NCBI RefSeq assembly: GCF_014947265.1
Contig: NZ_JADCNK010000013.1
Location: 62,001 to 126,000, forward strand
Reading direction: 5' to 3'
Source of the DNA: Pedobacter sp014947265
GTDB taxonomy: Bacteria > Bacteroidota > Bacteroidia > Sphingobacteriales > Sphingobacteriaceae
DNA length: 64,000 nucleotides
The position numbers and the translations under genes were made by a program. Each line of letters begins with the position of its first letter. The stretch's first letter is position 1. The notes beneath the pieces were generated by a model. That model saw nothing but the letters and a program-made list of their open reading frames with translations, was not told where the DNA came from and made no database searches. Below are positions 47,036 to 55,616 of the stretch, piece after piece.

Positions 47036-47290
47036 AGATCACTTTAAGTAGGTTAAATTATTTCTAAGCGTAAATATAAGAATCAAATATTGTGGATTCA
47101 GGTAGACAAATAATTATATCATTTGTCTACTTGAATTTAAGGAATATTCCATCAAAGCCAGTGGCTCAGCCAAATTTAATCGACCAAATTGAGATCTATC
47201 TGGACGAAATCATTTAAGTGCTCCTGCTGATAGTCGTCAATTCGGCATCTGCTATTTACCTCTTGATTAATAATTTGGTGAGTTATAGGA
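47036..47290. other. Upstream region of the receptor gene
   Basis: About 255 bases with the palindrome at 47102-47130 and no coding frame of interest. It should contain the promoter of the radical SAM RiPP locus (minus strand). Confidence 0.45.
47102..47130. promoter_or_regulatory. Palindrome upstream of the RiPP receptor gene, candidate operator
   Basis: Perfect 10-bp inverted repeat GTAGACAAAT / ATTTGTCTAC with a 9-base AT-rich spacer, 66 bases upstream of the receptor start. The position suits an operator or activator site. LytTR proteins usually bind direct repeats, so a different regulator would be expected. Confidence 0.5.
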
Positions 47291-47472
47291 ATGAGTAAGG
47301 CAGCTATTGTAATGGAGCTGTTAAGCAGCCTGTCTTTTGTAAGACAACACCTTTTTCTGATGAAAATGCTATTTTAGCTGATGAGTTAAAAGAAGCAGTT
47401 GAAGATCTTAAACTGGTGCTTCAGGGCAAACTAAAAGCACGTCCTGCAAGAGATCTTATCAAGGAGTTATAA
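47291..47472 (+). pseudogene. Possible antitoxin-like gene remnant with frameshift
   Basis: An ATG frame reads MSKAAIVMELLSSLSFVRQH and then stops; the next frame continues ENAILADELKEAVEDLKLVL ending in ARDLIKEL and a TAA at 47472. The second part is the kind of Lys/Glu-rich helix seen at the C-terminus of small antitoxins. The family assignment is weak. Confidence 0.3.
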
Positions 47473-47578
47473 AGTATCCACCTTAAGGCCTGGTATAAAA
47501 CCCTGAATAAATTAATCGGCTCTATTTATTCTAATACTGTACATAAGATTTATTACATTTGATTAAAATAATACCGAT

Positions 47579-48062
47579 ATGAGTACTACAACTGATCGTA
47601 CAAATAAAGTGCATGAAGGTAGAAATGTGAAACATTTCCGTGAAATGATGGGAATAAAACAGGAAGGGCTTGCCGTTTCTTTGGGCGATGATTGGAGCCT
47701 GAAAAGGATTTCGGTATTAGAATCTAAAGAAAAGATTGAAGATGCTCTTTTAGCCGAAAATTGCTAAAATATTAAAGGTGCCAGAAGAGGCAATCAGGAA
47801 TTTTGATGAAGAAAGAGCTGTAAATATAATTGCCAATACTTTTCAGGACGATTCAGTTGCATACGCAGAAAATTATAAATACACATTCAACCCATTAGAT
47901 AAACTAATGGAAACAGTAGAAGAAATTAAAAAACTCCACGCAGAAAAAGAAGCACTCTACGAGTGTTTATTGAAAGCACAAGAGAATAAATGCACTGCCC
48001 CCAAAAAGTTAGACGCTATTTGGGGGCATTTTTATGCGAAGAAAGTACTCAGCCGAATTTAG
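47579..48062 (+). pseudogene. Frameshifted HTH (XRE-type) regulator, 3' end replaced by IS
   Basis: Frame 1 gives EGRNVKHFREMMGIKQEGLAVSL ... EKIEDALLAE, an XRE-like helix-turn-helix domain. A single extra A near 47757-47760 stops it at NC-stop; one base back, the sequence continues IAKILKVPEEAIRNFDEERA and on to a Lys/Glu-rich coiled coil (ETVEEIKKLHAEKEALYECL). Together they match one intact Bacteroidota HTH family of about 120 residues. The original C-terminus is lost at 47991, where IS sequence begins. Either a pseudogene or a sequencing slip in an A run. Confidence 0.7.
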
Positions 48063-48162
48063 GTTGAAGCTAGTCAATGAATATCTAGCAGGGCAATCCA
48101 AGAAAGGATTAGCAGAACTTCATGGAGTTCCACGAACATTACTGAGAAGGTGGCTTTGCTAA
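47991..48162 (+). mobile_element. IS3-family (IS150-like) left-end remnant with truncated orfA
   Basis: The terminal sequence TGCACTGCCCCCAAAAAGTT followed by AGAC is a typical left end of IS3-family, IS150-group elements. At 48034-48162 a 42-codon orfA start follows (MRRKYSAEFRLKLVNEYLAG, then GLAELHGVPRTLLRRW), an IS3-type helix-turn-helix, before breaking off into unrelated sequence. No orfB or right end is present. Confidence 0.75.
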
Positions 48163-48420
48163 ATGCTGAACTCTCTTTTGAGCTATTTTGTATTTCAGTT
48201 GGTAGGAGGATGGAATCCTGTTCAGGTTAGTTCGACTAATAATTTTAATGAATTCGTTGTAGTCACCTTTTTCCCATGTTTTATCAGCTGCAGTTAAAAT
48301 TTGGTCATTTAAAATTTGCTGAGTGTACGATCTACCTTCTTGTTCGCTATGTAACTTAAGTTCTGGAAATTTAATGATATTAGCTTCTAAAAGTGGTTTG
48401 CCCGCACCTTGTAAAGCCAT
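48139..48420 (-). CDS. Small unknown protein, 3' end truncated by IS remnant
   Basis: A 93-residue minus-strand frame (MALQGAGKPLLEANIIKFPE ... KYKIAQKRVQHLAK). The last four residues (PPSQ) and the stop come from the IS3 remnant, so the native C-terminus has been lost. No family recognised. The beginning of the protein looks genuine (balanced composition, alternating helix and loop). It may be non-functional. Confidence 0.45.
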   Translation of the reverse strand: MALQGAGKPLLEANIIKFPELKLHSEQEGRSYTQQILNDQILTAADKTWEKGDYNEFIKIISRTNLNRIPSSYQLKYKIAQKRVQHLAKPPSQ

Positions 48421-48939
48421 AAGAATAGAAAATTCTAATTATACTTTGACTTCCCTATTTCTGTCCAACAATATTTAACTTTAGTTGCAAAATAATAAGC
48501 GTTAATTGTATTTTATATTTTACAATTTGTTAATACTTAATTTGTAGTATTTTTAATATAAAAATACTACATTAGATGATAACTTAAAAAAACGTCTCAT
48601 TATTATGCTCTCTAATCAAATCATCCATCAAGATAATGGCAGGTATTATAAGCTTGTCTTATTTCACTGCCATTCAAGTTATCTTGTTCCCTTTTTTAAA
48701 ATTTCTTTCGAAAGCTCTATTAGTTCCGTGCATATTGACTCTATTTTGCCGTACCATCGTTTCTATCCTACCACCTGAACGTGAGCATAACAAATAATAT
48801 GCTGCTATAGACGGCTTTAAATAGGAAGTATCTGTTTAAAAACCTTGTATATCCAGTGAATTTAAAATGCCTCCCCTCACCATAGCCATCGTATTAAAGA
48901 AATAAGGATTATAAAATTTTAACCTCTAAAAACCAAACC
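48421..48939. other. Gene-free region upstream of the quinone-oxidase-like operon
   Basis: About 520 AT-rich bases. The main feature is the palindrome at 48544-48570. The operon promoter should be here. No coding frame of interest. Confidence 0.5.
48544..48570. promoter_or_regulatory. Palindrome GTAGTATTTTT / AAAAATACTAC
   Basis: Perfect 11-bp inverted repeat with a 5-base AATAT spacer, about 370 bases before the ferritin-like gene start. It could be an operator or, because of its A/T-rich flanks, a weak terminator of the region to the left. Confidence 0.5.
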
Positions 48940-50442
48940 ATGCAAAACAATTTTGAAAGATTTTTAAAGCCTGTGTTTCAGTTGGCCGAAAGCAATCGGA
49001 CGGCGGCTGTAATGAAGGCCAACGGGATTAAAAGTTTCCAGGCTGTTGAAACTGTTGAAGATCCGGGTATTCGGGGTCCCAAAAGCCTGAAAGTTGAAAT
49101 ACCATACGAGTTTAATGCCAAAGATTACCTCTCCTTTTTGCTTTATATCAATGCAGAAATTGAACATGGGCTGATGCTCCAGTATTTATATGCAGGCTAT
49201 AGCATTGGTGGCTCAAAAATACCTGAAAAGTATCAGCAGAAGGTGAAAGGCTGGCAGGATATTATCCTTGGAATTGCGAAGGAAGAAATGGGTCATTTTA
49301 TCTCAGTTCAAAACGTTCTCAAACTAATAGGTGCCCCATTAAACTTTGGTAGGATGGATTATCCCTGGGATACACCGTTCTACCCGTTTCCATTTAAACT
49401 CGAGCGGCTAACTTTAAATTCACTCGCCAAATATGTATATGCAGAATCTCCTGAAGAGTGGATCAACAGCGATGATCCGATTGCGGTGGAGGTGAAGGAA
49501 AAAGTATATAAAGACACCAAAGATCCACACCGGGTTGGTGCTCTTTTTACGGTCATTCTAAGCTTGCTCAATGACTCGGAACAGATTCCTGACGAACTTT
49601 TTCAGGCTAATACCTACCCTTTTCAGGCCAAATTCGATGAATGGGGGCGTGGATATACGGGAGGACAAAGAGGTAGTTCGCATTCGGGTCCAAAGGGAGC
49701 GCCTGATGTGCTTGTGGCTCCCTTGACCTGTAGGGATGATGCCTACGCCGCGTTATTGGAAATCTCTGAGCAGGGTGAGGCGCCAACAATCGAAGAGAAT
49801 GCAGATAAGCCTTCGCACTTCGAACGGTTCCTATTTGTTTACAAAGAACTGCGTGAACTGGAGAAAGAAATAGGTGATTCATGGGAGCCCTCAAGGAATG
49901 TGGCCACCAATCCATTTATTGCTGAAAGGAAGTCTGATGATAGTTTAGAATCTTCCATTAATGTTGGAACGGATTATCAGAAAGATGCGATAACCAATCC
50001 CGAAGCCAGGGCATGGGCACATCTCTTTAATGTCCGCTACAGGATGCTGTTAAATTATCTTGCCCACAGTTTCCTGTTGGATAATGGTTTTAACAATAAC
50101 GGCGCTACTTCACCAAGGGCAACAATCATCAATGCTACATTTGGAGAAATGTACAATTTAAGAAGTATCTCAAATGTACTTGTTCAGACCCCTCTTAATC
50201 CGCCAGGAACAGATGATAAAATGGCAGGCCCGCCCTTCAGTATTCCCTACACGCTTGATCTGCCGATGGGGGAAACAAACCGTTGGCGGGAACATCAGGA
50301 TCTTATTGACGCCAGTGAAACCGTTATCGAAAGTCTTATACCTTATGTTTCGCCCGCCAACCTTAAATATCTATATGTATTAAGGGAAGCCGACCAGGGA
50401 CTTTCTGCCATTATAAAAGAACTTATTTCTACCTCTAAATAA
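48940..50442 (+). CDS. Ferritin-like protein (VioB-type ferritin-like domain)
   Basis: A 500-residue cytoplasmic protein with a ferritin-like di-metal domain related to the one in VioB/RebD/StaD-type indole enzymes. Carboxylate-His ligand pairs are visible as Glu73, Glu75 and His76 (NAEIEHGLMLQYLY) and Glu115, Glu116 and His119 (AKEEMGHFISVQNVL), with the later YLAHSFLLD helix in the last third possibly supplying the second set. The rest carries Pro/Asp-rich loops (YPWDTPFYPFPFKLERL). It is the first gene of a four-gene operon with a LodA-like oxidase 19 bases downstream. It may act as an oxidase or iminophenylpyruvate-type coupling enzyme, or be a partner oxygenating the LodA-like protein. 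Reaction unknown. Confidence 0.8.
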   Translation: MQNNFERFLKPVFQLAESNRTAAVMKANGIKSFQAVETVEDPGIRGPKSLKVEIPYEFNAKDYLSFLLYINAEIEHGLMLQYLYAGYSIGGSKIPEKYQQKVKGWQDIILGIAKEEMGHFISVQNVLKLIGAPLNFGRMDYPWDTPFYPFPFKLERLTLNSLAKYVYAESPEEWINSDDPIAVEVKEKVYKDTKDPHRVGALFTVILSLLNDSEQIPDELFQANTYPFQAKFDEWGRGYTGGQRGSSHSGPKGAPDVLVAPLTCRDDAYAALLEISEQGEAPTIEENADKPSHFERFLFVYKELRELEKEIGDSWEPSRNVATNPFIAERKSDDSLESSINVGTDYQKDAITNPEARAWAHLFNVRYRMLLNYLAHSFLLDNGFNNNGATSPRATIINATFGEMYNLRSISNVLVQTPLNPPGTDDKMAGPPFSIPYTLDLPMGETNRWREHQDLIDASETVIESLIPYVSPANLKYLYVLREADQGLSAIIKELISTSK

Positions 50443-50461
50443 TAACCTAAATTTTATTGTT

Positions 50462-52723
50462 ATGAAAATTTTAGCGCTGCGCATCCTTCCACCGATTGCT
50501 ATCGGCCGTTTAGGCTCCTCTACTGTTCCTCTCTCTGCATATGATCTTGGTCTGTCCCGGGAAAAACCGCTTGATTTCAGGAATATCCTTCCAAAACAGA
50601 CTTTTAGTGTTGATCCAGTATCAGGAAAAATTACCGGTGAGCTACCTAAACAGATCAGTTTTAAGGACGTGCCCGCCATAGATTCAAAGGATGGCAGAAT
50701 CCATCCTGTAGCTCCTTTTCTTGAAGTTTTTGCACTTACGGATGAAGATGGCGATACACTTGTGCCTTTAACAGAATCATTATTGTCAAAAGCTGGCTAT
50801 AGCTTAAAGGACATCAGTTGGGACGTAGAGGTAGGGAATATCAAGATTTTTAGAAGAACCGGAAAAGATGGGGATAAGATATATGCAAAGACTTTTGGCA
50901 TCAATAGCCATGCTGCCTTGCCTTTGCTAGGTAAGAGTGAAAACTTCCTTCCTGGAAAGACCTTGCCATTGGGATCGGTACAATTTATTTCGCCTACAGA
51001 TGAATTTCCAGAAGTTAGGTTCCGTTTCACCCCTGGGGCGGGAAAAGTATATGGCTCAAGCCGTTTTAGGAATGAAAGCGAGACAAAGCTCGACCAGCCG
51101 GATCCGATTATCAATTCTGATGATCTGGTAATCTACGATAAAGAAAAAGGTTGGAGGGGTTATTGTGAAAAGGGGGTAGGTGAACCCACTTACACCAACC
51201 CTGCACAGATTTTTGCCGGATATTATCTTGCCAATAATGATAGGATCAGCTGGGGTTATCTGGATGATGAATGTGATGGTTTTGTCTCCGTTCACTTAAA
51301 GAATGAAAGCCACACGCTTACTGCGAGGGCACATATCAGCGCAGGACCTCCTGCATTTGCACCTGATACCCTTCCGGTACGGGTAGTTTCTGATGAGCTT
51401 GAGCAGATCCTGCTGGGGCCAGAAGTTAAAGGTGAGGTTGAAATTGAAGAGGCAGAAGAAATTGTCAGAAGGGCACTGGAAACAATCAGACTGATGAATA
51501 CCAGCGTGATGAACGGCAATTCTTTTGAGGGCATACAGAATGCGGCCAGTACAATGGTGAGACAGAATACCAATGACTTTGGCCGCCTTTACGAGCCGAT
51601 CATGGCTACATCAATTGTAGATAACCTGGCTTTGCGCGCCCTGCATGAAAGGGTGTTCGGTGGACTCAGTACAGGGGCTGCTGCATGGTTTGCCGATGCG
51701 CTCCGCCGTCCCGATGAAATTGGTGACCTTTCAAGCCCGACACTCCGCAAGATGCCCGCGCTGATGCGCGGTGCAGATGGGCGCTCACTGACATTAACCC
51801 ATCGTCAGATCAATCTGGTAATCCAGGCCGCCGCCGGGGCACTTTTTAAGGATGGTCAGGCTGCGGGAGCGGTTCAGAAACCTTCCTTAAAGGATAAAGC
51901 CCTTGAGGCATCGAATCTTACTGCCCAGTTGCATTACCTTGGTGAGGGAAATCCTTTTTCTATTTTGCCAAGGGCAGCGATTTCTAACTGTTTTCCTGGT
52001 CTGGAATTTGATTTCAGGAACCTTTGGCGCCGTGCATTCGATGGAATCGTACTCATAGAAAACAACAACTACGTTGTCGAAACTGGTCCAGACTTCGAAC
52101 ACTTGAAAGACTGCCGTCTTGTTGCCATAGCGCATAAACCAACCATGGTCGCTACCTCTGGTCCTGTGTTTCCGGATGGAGACAGTATTCCCTTGATTAC
52201 TGCTGCCAATCCAAACGGGGTTTCCTTTATGGAATGGTCAAATTCTATGGCCCAGGTTCTTCAGAAACAGGGACAGGAAGTGATATGCCACTTTACTATC
52301 GGGCCTTCCAAAACAGAGGTTGTTGCTTTAGAAAAAGACCTCGATAACGAAAAAATGTACCAAAAGGTAAGCCTAAAAGTAAATCATTTCTTTGAGGCCG
52401 ATACAAGTGTTTTTTCTCAGGAGATCATCAAACCGGGAGAAATGACCCAAGGGCTTTGTGCGCCCTGGCAGAACGATTACCGTGAATGCGCCTGTTATTA
52501 CTGGGCGGCCAGCCGTCCGGATTTTGTAAATGTGGTACCGGATGAAAAAGGGCTGAGTGCCGGCGACAATTGGATGGCCAAGAAAAGAACGGGTGAATAT
52601 ATCCCGGATAACAGGACAGATTCACGTCTATTAAGTTATGATGACTTGTTCAGGAACTGGGAGGGTGAGCTAAGTTTCATCATTAAGGGAAATGATGCGA
52701 CCGGAACAGATCAGGAACTGTAA
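50462..52723 (+). CDS. Divergent LodA/GoxA-like oxidase (candidate CTQ enzyme)
   Basis: A 753-residue protein. The N-terminus IAIGRLGSS, the DISWDVEVGN strand and GYLDDECDGFVSVHL then AGPPAFAPD follow the order of landmarks in LodA-family amino-acid oxidases, which carry a cysteine tryptophylquinone made from a Cys and a Trp of the same chain. Near the C-terminus MTQGLCAPWQNDYREC (C666, C676) and ACYYWAASRPDFVNV (C678, W681) resemble the LodA cofactor segment (PWQ-aromatic...C...W-x-R-P-D). In LodA the linked Cys and Trp lie much further apart, so the exact pair here is uncertain. No signal peptide; like LodA it may still be exported. Assignment from memory of family motifs. Confidence 0.72.
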   Translation: MKILALRILPPIAIGRLGSSTVPLSAYDLGLSREKPLDFRNILPKQTFSVDPVSGKITGELPKQISFKDVPAIDSKDGRIHPVAPFLEVFALTDEDGDTLVPLTESLLSKAGYSLKDISWDVEVGNIKIFRRTGKDGDKIYAKTFGINSHAALPLLGKSENFLPGKTLPLGSVQFISPTDEFPEVRFRFTPGAGKVYGSSRFRNESETKLDQPDPIINSDDLVIYDKEKGWRGYCEKGVGEPTYTNPAQIFAGYYLANNDRISWGYLDDECDGFVSVHLKNESHTLTARAHISAGPPAFAPDTLPVRVVSDELEQILLGPEVKGEVEIEEAEEIVRRALETIRLMNTSVMNGNSFEGIQNAASTMVRQNTNDFGRLYEPIMATSIVDNLALRALHERVFGGLSTGAAAWFADALRRPDEIGDLSSPTLRKMPALMRGADGRSLTLTHRQINLVIQAAAGALFKDGQAAGAVQKPSLKDKALEASNLTAQLHYLGEGNPFSILPRAAISNCFPGLEFDFRNLWRRAFDGIVLIENNNYVVETGPDFEHLKDCRLVAIAHKPTMVATSGPVFPDGDSIPLITAANPNGVSFMEWSNSMAQVLQKQGQEVICHFTIGPSKTEVVALEKDLDNEKMYQKVSLKVNHFFEADTSVFSQEIIKPGEMTQGLCAPWQNDYRECACYYWAASRPDFVNVVPDEKGLSAGDNWMAKKRTGEYIPDNRTDSRLLSYDDLFRNWEGELSFIIKGNDATGTDQEL

Positions 52724-52750
52724 ATATATCTATAAGAAAAGCAGATACTT

Positions 52751-54127
52751 ATGTCAACGCTTATACAAACAGATTCTCCTGCTAGCAATATAGCTGGCAG
52801 GATGGCGAAAAAAAATGCTGCTGAATCCAGGCCCGCATCTCCTCAGGTACACCTGGTTAAGGGCGGGCAACAAACGCAGTTGTTGATTGCCAATGGCACT
52901 ATGCTTTATAAGATTTCTCCTCAGACTGAGGAAGAATTCCGGGTGCTCCTGAAATCAAAAGATGAAAAAGGCATTAAAAACAAACTGATCGATATGGGGC
53001 TTGACGCGCCGCTGAAAATAGATGATGAGCCATTGAAAAGCCCAAGAATTTATGCCCTTTCATTGGCCATAGCCCAAAAATGTAACATGGGCTGTACCTA
53101 TTGTTATGCTGATCAGGGTAGCTTTGGTGGTGCGATGAAAAGCATGCCGCTTAATGTGGCCTTAAGATCGATCGACCTGCTGCTTAAAGACTGTCCGGAA
53201 AACGGCAAAGTACAGCTCACTTTTCTTGGTGGGGAACCCTTGTTGAACCGCAAAGCCATAAGGGCTGCAACTGCATACGCAGCCGAAAAAGCGGCTGAAA
53301 AAAATATTAGCGTTGGGTTTTCAATTACCACCAATGGAACATTACTAACCGCAGATGATGCCGTTTTTTTTGAAGAACATGCCTTCTCGGTTACGGTCAG
53401 CCTTGATGGATTAAAGGAGGAACATAATGCGCAGCGGCCATTGAAAGGCGGTTTAGGTACCTACGATCAGATCATGAAAAACATCAGACCGTTGCTACAG
53501 ATCCAGCGAAAAATGCAGGTGTCGGCCAGGGTAACAGTTACCCCTGCCAACCTGAACCTGCTGGAAGTTCTTGAAGAATTTATCGGGATGGGCTTCCATA
53601 GCGTAGGGTTTTCTCCATTGCTTAATTCCAGTAATGGAAAAGGTGAAATGGATGAAAAAGACCTTGAGCAGCTACTCGGGGCAATGATTGCCTGTGGACT
53701 GCATTTTGAAAAGAAAGTACTCCAGGGCGTACGTTATCCTTATCTCAATATGGTTAATGCCCTTAAAGAAATTGATAAGGGCACACATCGTCCTTATCCA
53801 TGTGGCGCGGGAGCGGGATACATGGGAGTATCTGCTGATGGAGAACTTGCCGCTTGCCACAGGTTTGTTAATGAACCGGATGGACGTATGGGCGATATTG
53901 TAAACGGTATTGATGCAGAACTACAGAATGGCTGGTTGGAATCAAGGCATGTGCATCAGCAGTCTCCGTGTAACCAATGTTGGGCCCGCTATCTCTGTGG
54001 CGGCGGCTGCCATCATGAAGTGCTCGATAAAGGGAGAAATGCCTGTGATTATATCCGGGGATGGCTGCATTATACCATTCAGGCCCATGAGCGTATTTCA
54101 AGGTTGGCGCCAGGTTGGTTCAATTAA
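52751..54127 (+). CDS. Radical SAM/SPASM enzyme, QhpD-like
   Basis: A 458-residue radical SAM protein. An N-terminal region of about 100 residues precedes the SAM cluster at Cys111, Cys115 and Cys118 (AIAQKCNMGCTYCYAD), with GGEPLL for SAM binding. The SPASM part has YPCGAGAGYMGVSADGELAA CHRFV, and CNQCWARYLCGGGCHHEVLD and CDYIRGWLH for the second cluster. The CGAG...SADG...CHRFV layout is characteristic of the QhpD/PeaB maturase of quinohemoprotein amine dehydrogenase, which forms Cys-to-Asp/Glu thioether links. It starts 27 bases after the LodA-like gene, whose product, or the ferritin-like protein, is the presumed substrate. Confidence 0.85.
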   Translation: MSTLIQTDSPASNIAGRMAKKNAAESRPASPQVHLVKGGQQTQLLIANGTMLYKISPQTEEEFRVLLKSKDEKGIKNKLIDMGLDAPLKIDDEPLKSPRIYALSLAIAQKCNMGCTYCYADQGSFGGAMKSMPLNVALRSIDLLLKDCPENGKVQLTFLGGEPLLNRKAIRAATAYAAEKAAEKNISVGFSITTNGTLLTADDAVFFEEHAFSVTVSLDGLKEEHNAQRPLKGGLGTYDQIMKNIRPLLQIQRKMQVSARVTVTPANLNLLEVLEEFIGMGFHSVGFSPLLNSSNGKGEMDEKDLEQLLGAMIACGLHFEKKVLQGVRYPYLNMVNALKEIDKGTHRPYPCGAGAGYMGVSADGELAACHRFVNEPDGRMGDIVNGIDAELQNGWLESRHVHQQSPCNQCWARYLCGGGCHHEVLDKGRNACDYIRGWLHYTIQAHERISRLAPGWFN

Positions 54128-54137
54128 GCCAGTTTTT

Positions 54138-55616
54138 ATGGGCGACATTGAATTATTTGATGCAGTAATCATAGGCGGAGGACCCGCAGGAACCTGTGCA
54201 GCCTTGAGGCTGCTTGAGCTTGGACATCGCGTGGCACTGATCGAACAACATGTTTTTCCGCGCCCACAGATCGGGGAGTCCTTGTCAGCAGGCGTGCGGA
54301 ATATTTTTGATTATCTCGGTGCCAGTCATTTGCTAAAGGGGCGTGGGTATATCGATGGACTGCCTGCACAGGTGATCTGGGAAAATGCCAAAGATGAGAA
54401 TATTGAGTTTAGGAATCATGGTGGAGGGATAATGGTAGATAGAAGCCGGCTAGACCATGATATGCTGCAATTGGCGGTTTCAAGGGGACTTATTTTATTC
54501 CAGCCTGCGAAAACCGAAACTTTCCGTAATGAAGGAGCGCATTGGCAAGTAGTAATCAGGGTGGATGATAAACATCGGGAGCTAAAAGCAGTTTTCGTTC
54601 TCGACTCGAGGGGCAGGAGTGGAGGCAGGATGACCGATAGGATCATTACAGCTCCGCCTATGGTTGCCCTTTACGGAAACACGAATAAGGCTTTGATGCC
54701 GGCATGTACACTGGTAGAGGCACAAAAATCCGGCTGGTTGTGGGGATCACCTTTGCCTGAGGATGGATTTAGGATGATGGCTTTTTTTGCTCCGGAAGAT
54801 CTTCGGCAGCTTTCTCCTTACAAACTTTTTTGCGACAGGATTTCCACTTCATTATTGTTTAAAGGTGGGCTTAAAGGCTTCGTACCTTCTGCTATCCAGA
54901 GCTGTATGGTGTTAAACTATAGCCATCATAAACCTTGGGACAATAATTATATCAGGATAGGTGAGGCCGCTTTTACACTCGATCCGCTGTCTTCAACCGG
55001 GGTAGAGAAAGCAATGCGTTTTTCACTACAGACTGTAGTTGCAGTCAATAACATCCTTAAGTCCGGCGATGAAGAGATTTCCCGGCATTTCTTCGAGGAT
55101 CATATGGCGGAATCGGTAACTCAGCATCTAAAATGGACGAGTGAATATTATCAATGTGCATGGCCTGAAAGCGATAACAACTTTTGGAAAGAAAGGGCGC
55201 GGGTTAATATTTTAGCAAAGGATAATGAAACTGCTTTTCAACGAAAACTTAGGCTTAAGCTATCAAGAAGTATTTTAGGGAACAAGCATGATAAGGTAAC
55301 GAATGGGGCATGGCCTGCGGATGCAATAGACCAATTATGGTATAAAAAAATAAGGCGTTCGCCACAGATTAAATTTGTTAAAGCAGTCTGTGTCGAAAAC
55401 GATCGGCTTTTGTTGAAGAATGTTATCCAACATCCCGATATTGAAAGGGAAATAGCCTATATAGACAACATAGAAATCTTTCCTTTGCTTATGGAGACAC
55501 AGGATATGGAGACCTTTGCAGATGTGATATACTTTTGGAGCAAAAGAATGTCCTTTGAAAAAGCAAAACATACTGCTCTTCGTTTATGTGAATTAGGGCT
55601 ATTGGAAATAAGCTAA
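54138..55616 (+). CDS. FAD-dependent oxidoreductase, LodB/QhpG/tryptophan-halogenase-like
   Basis: A 492-residue flavoprotein from ATG 54138 (MGDIELFDAVIIGGGPAG); the frame is open upstream only because it overlaps the radical SAM gene. The FAD-binding dinucleotide fold is GGGPAGTCAALRL. A GWLWGSPLPEDGF motif recalls the WxWxIP of flavin-dependent halogenases, and EAAFTLDPLSSTGVEKAM is the second flavin motif. An extra C-terminal domain of about 100 residues follows. LodB and QhpG, which oxidise a Trp side chain to build CTQ, belong to this superfamily. It starts 10 bases after the radical SAM stop and ends the operon. It could also be a halogenase, but its place next to the LodA-like gene favours cofactor maturation. 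Confidence 0.83.
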   Translation: MGDIELFDAVIIGGGPAGTCAALRLLELGHRVALIEQHVFPRPQIGESLSAGVRNIFDYLGASHLLKGRGYIDGLPAQVIWENAKDENIEFRNHGGGIMVDRSRLDHDMLQLAVSRGLILFQPAKTETFRNEGAHWQVVIRVDDKHRELKAVFVLDSRGRSGGRMTDRIITAPPMVALYGNTNKALMPACTLVEAQKSGWLWGSPLPEDGFRMMAFFAPEDLRQLSPYKLFCDRISTSLLFKGGLKGFVPSAIQSCMVLNYSHHKPWDNNYIRIGEAAFTLDPLSSTGVEKAMRFSLQTVVAVNNILKSGDEEISRHFFEDHMAESVTQHLKWTSEYYQCAWPESDNNFWKERARVNILAKDNETAFQRKLRLKLSRSILGNKHDKVTNGAWPADAIDQLWYKKIRRSPQIKFVKAVCVENDRLLLKNVIQHPDIEREIAYIDNIEIFPLLMETQDMETFADVIYFWSKRMSFEKAKHTALRLCELGLLEIS

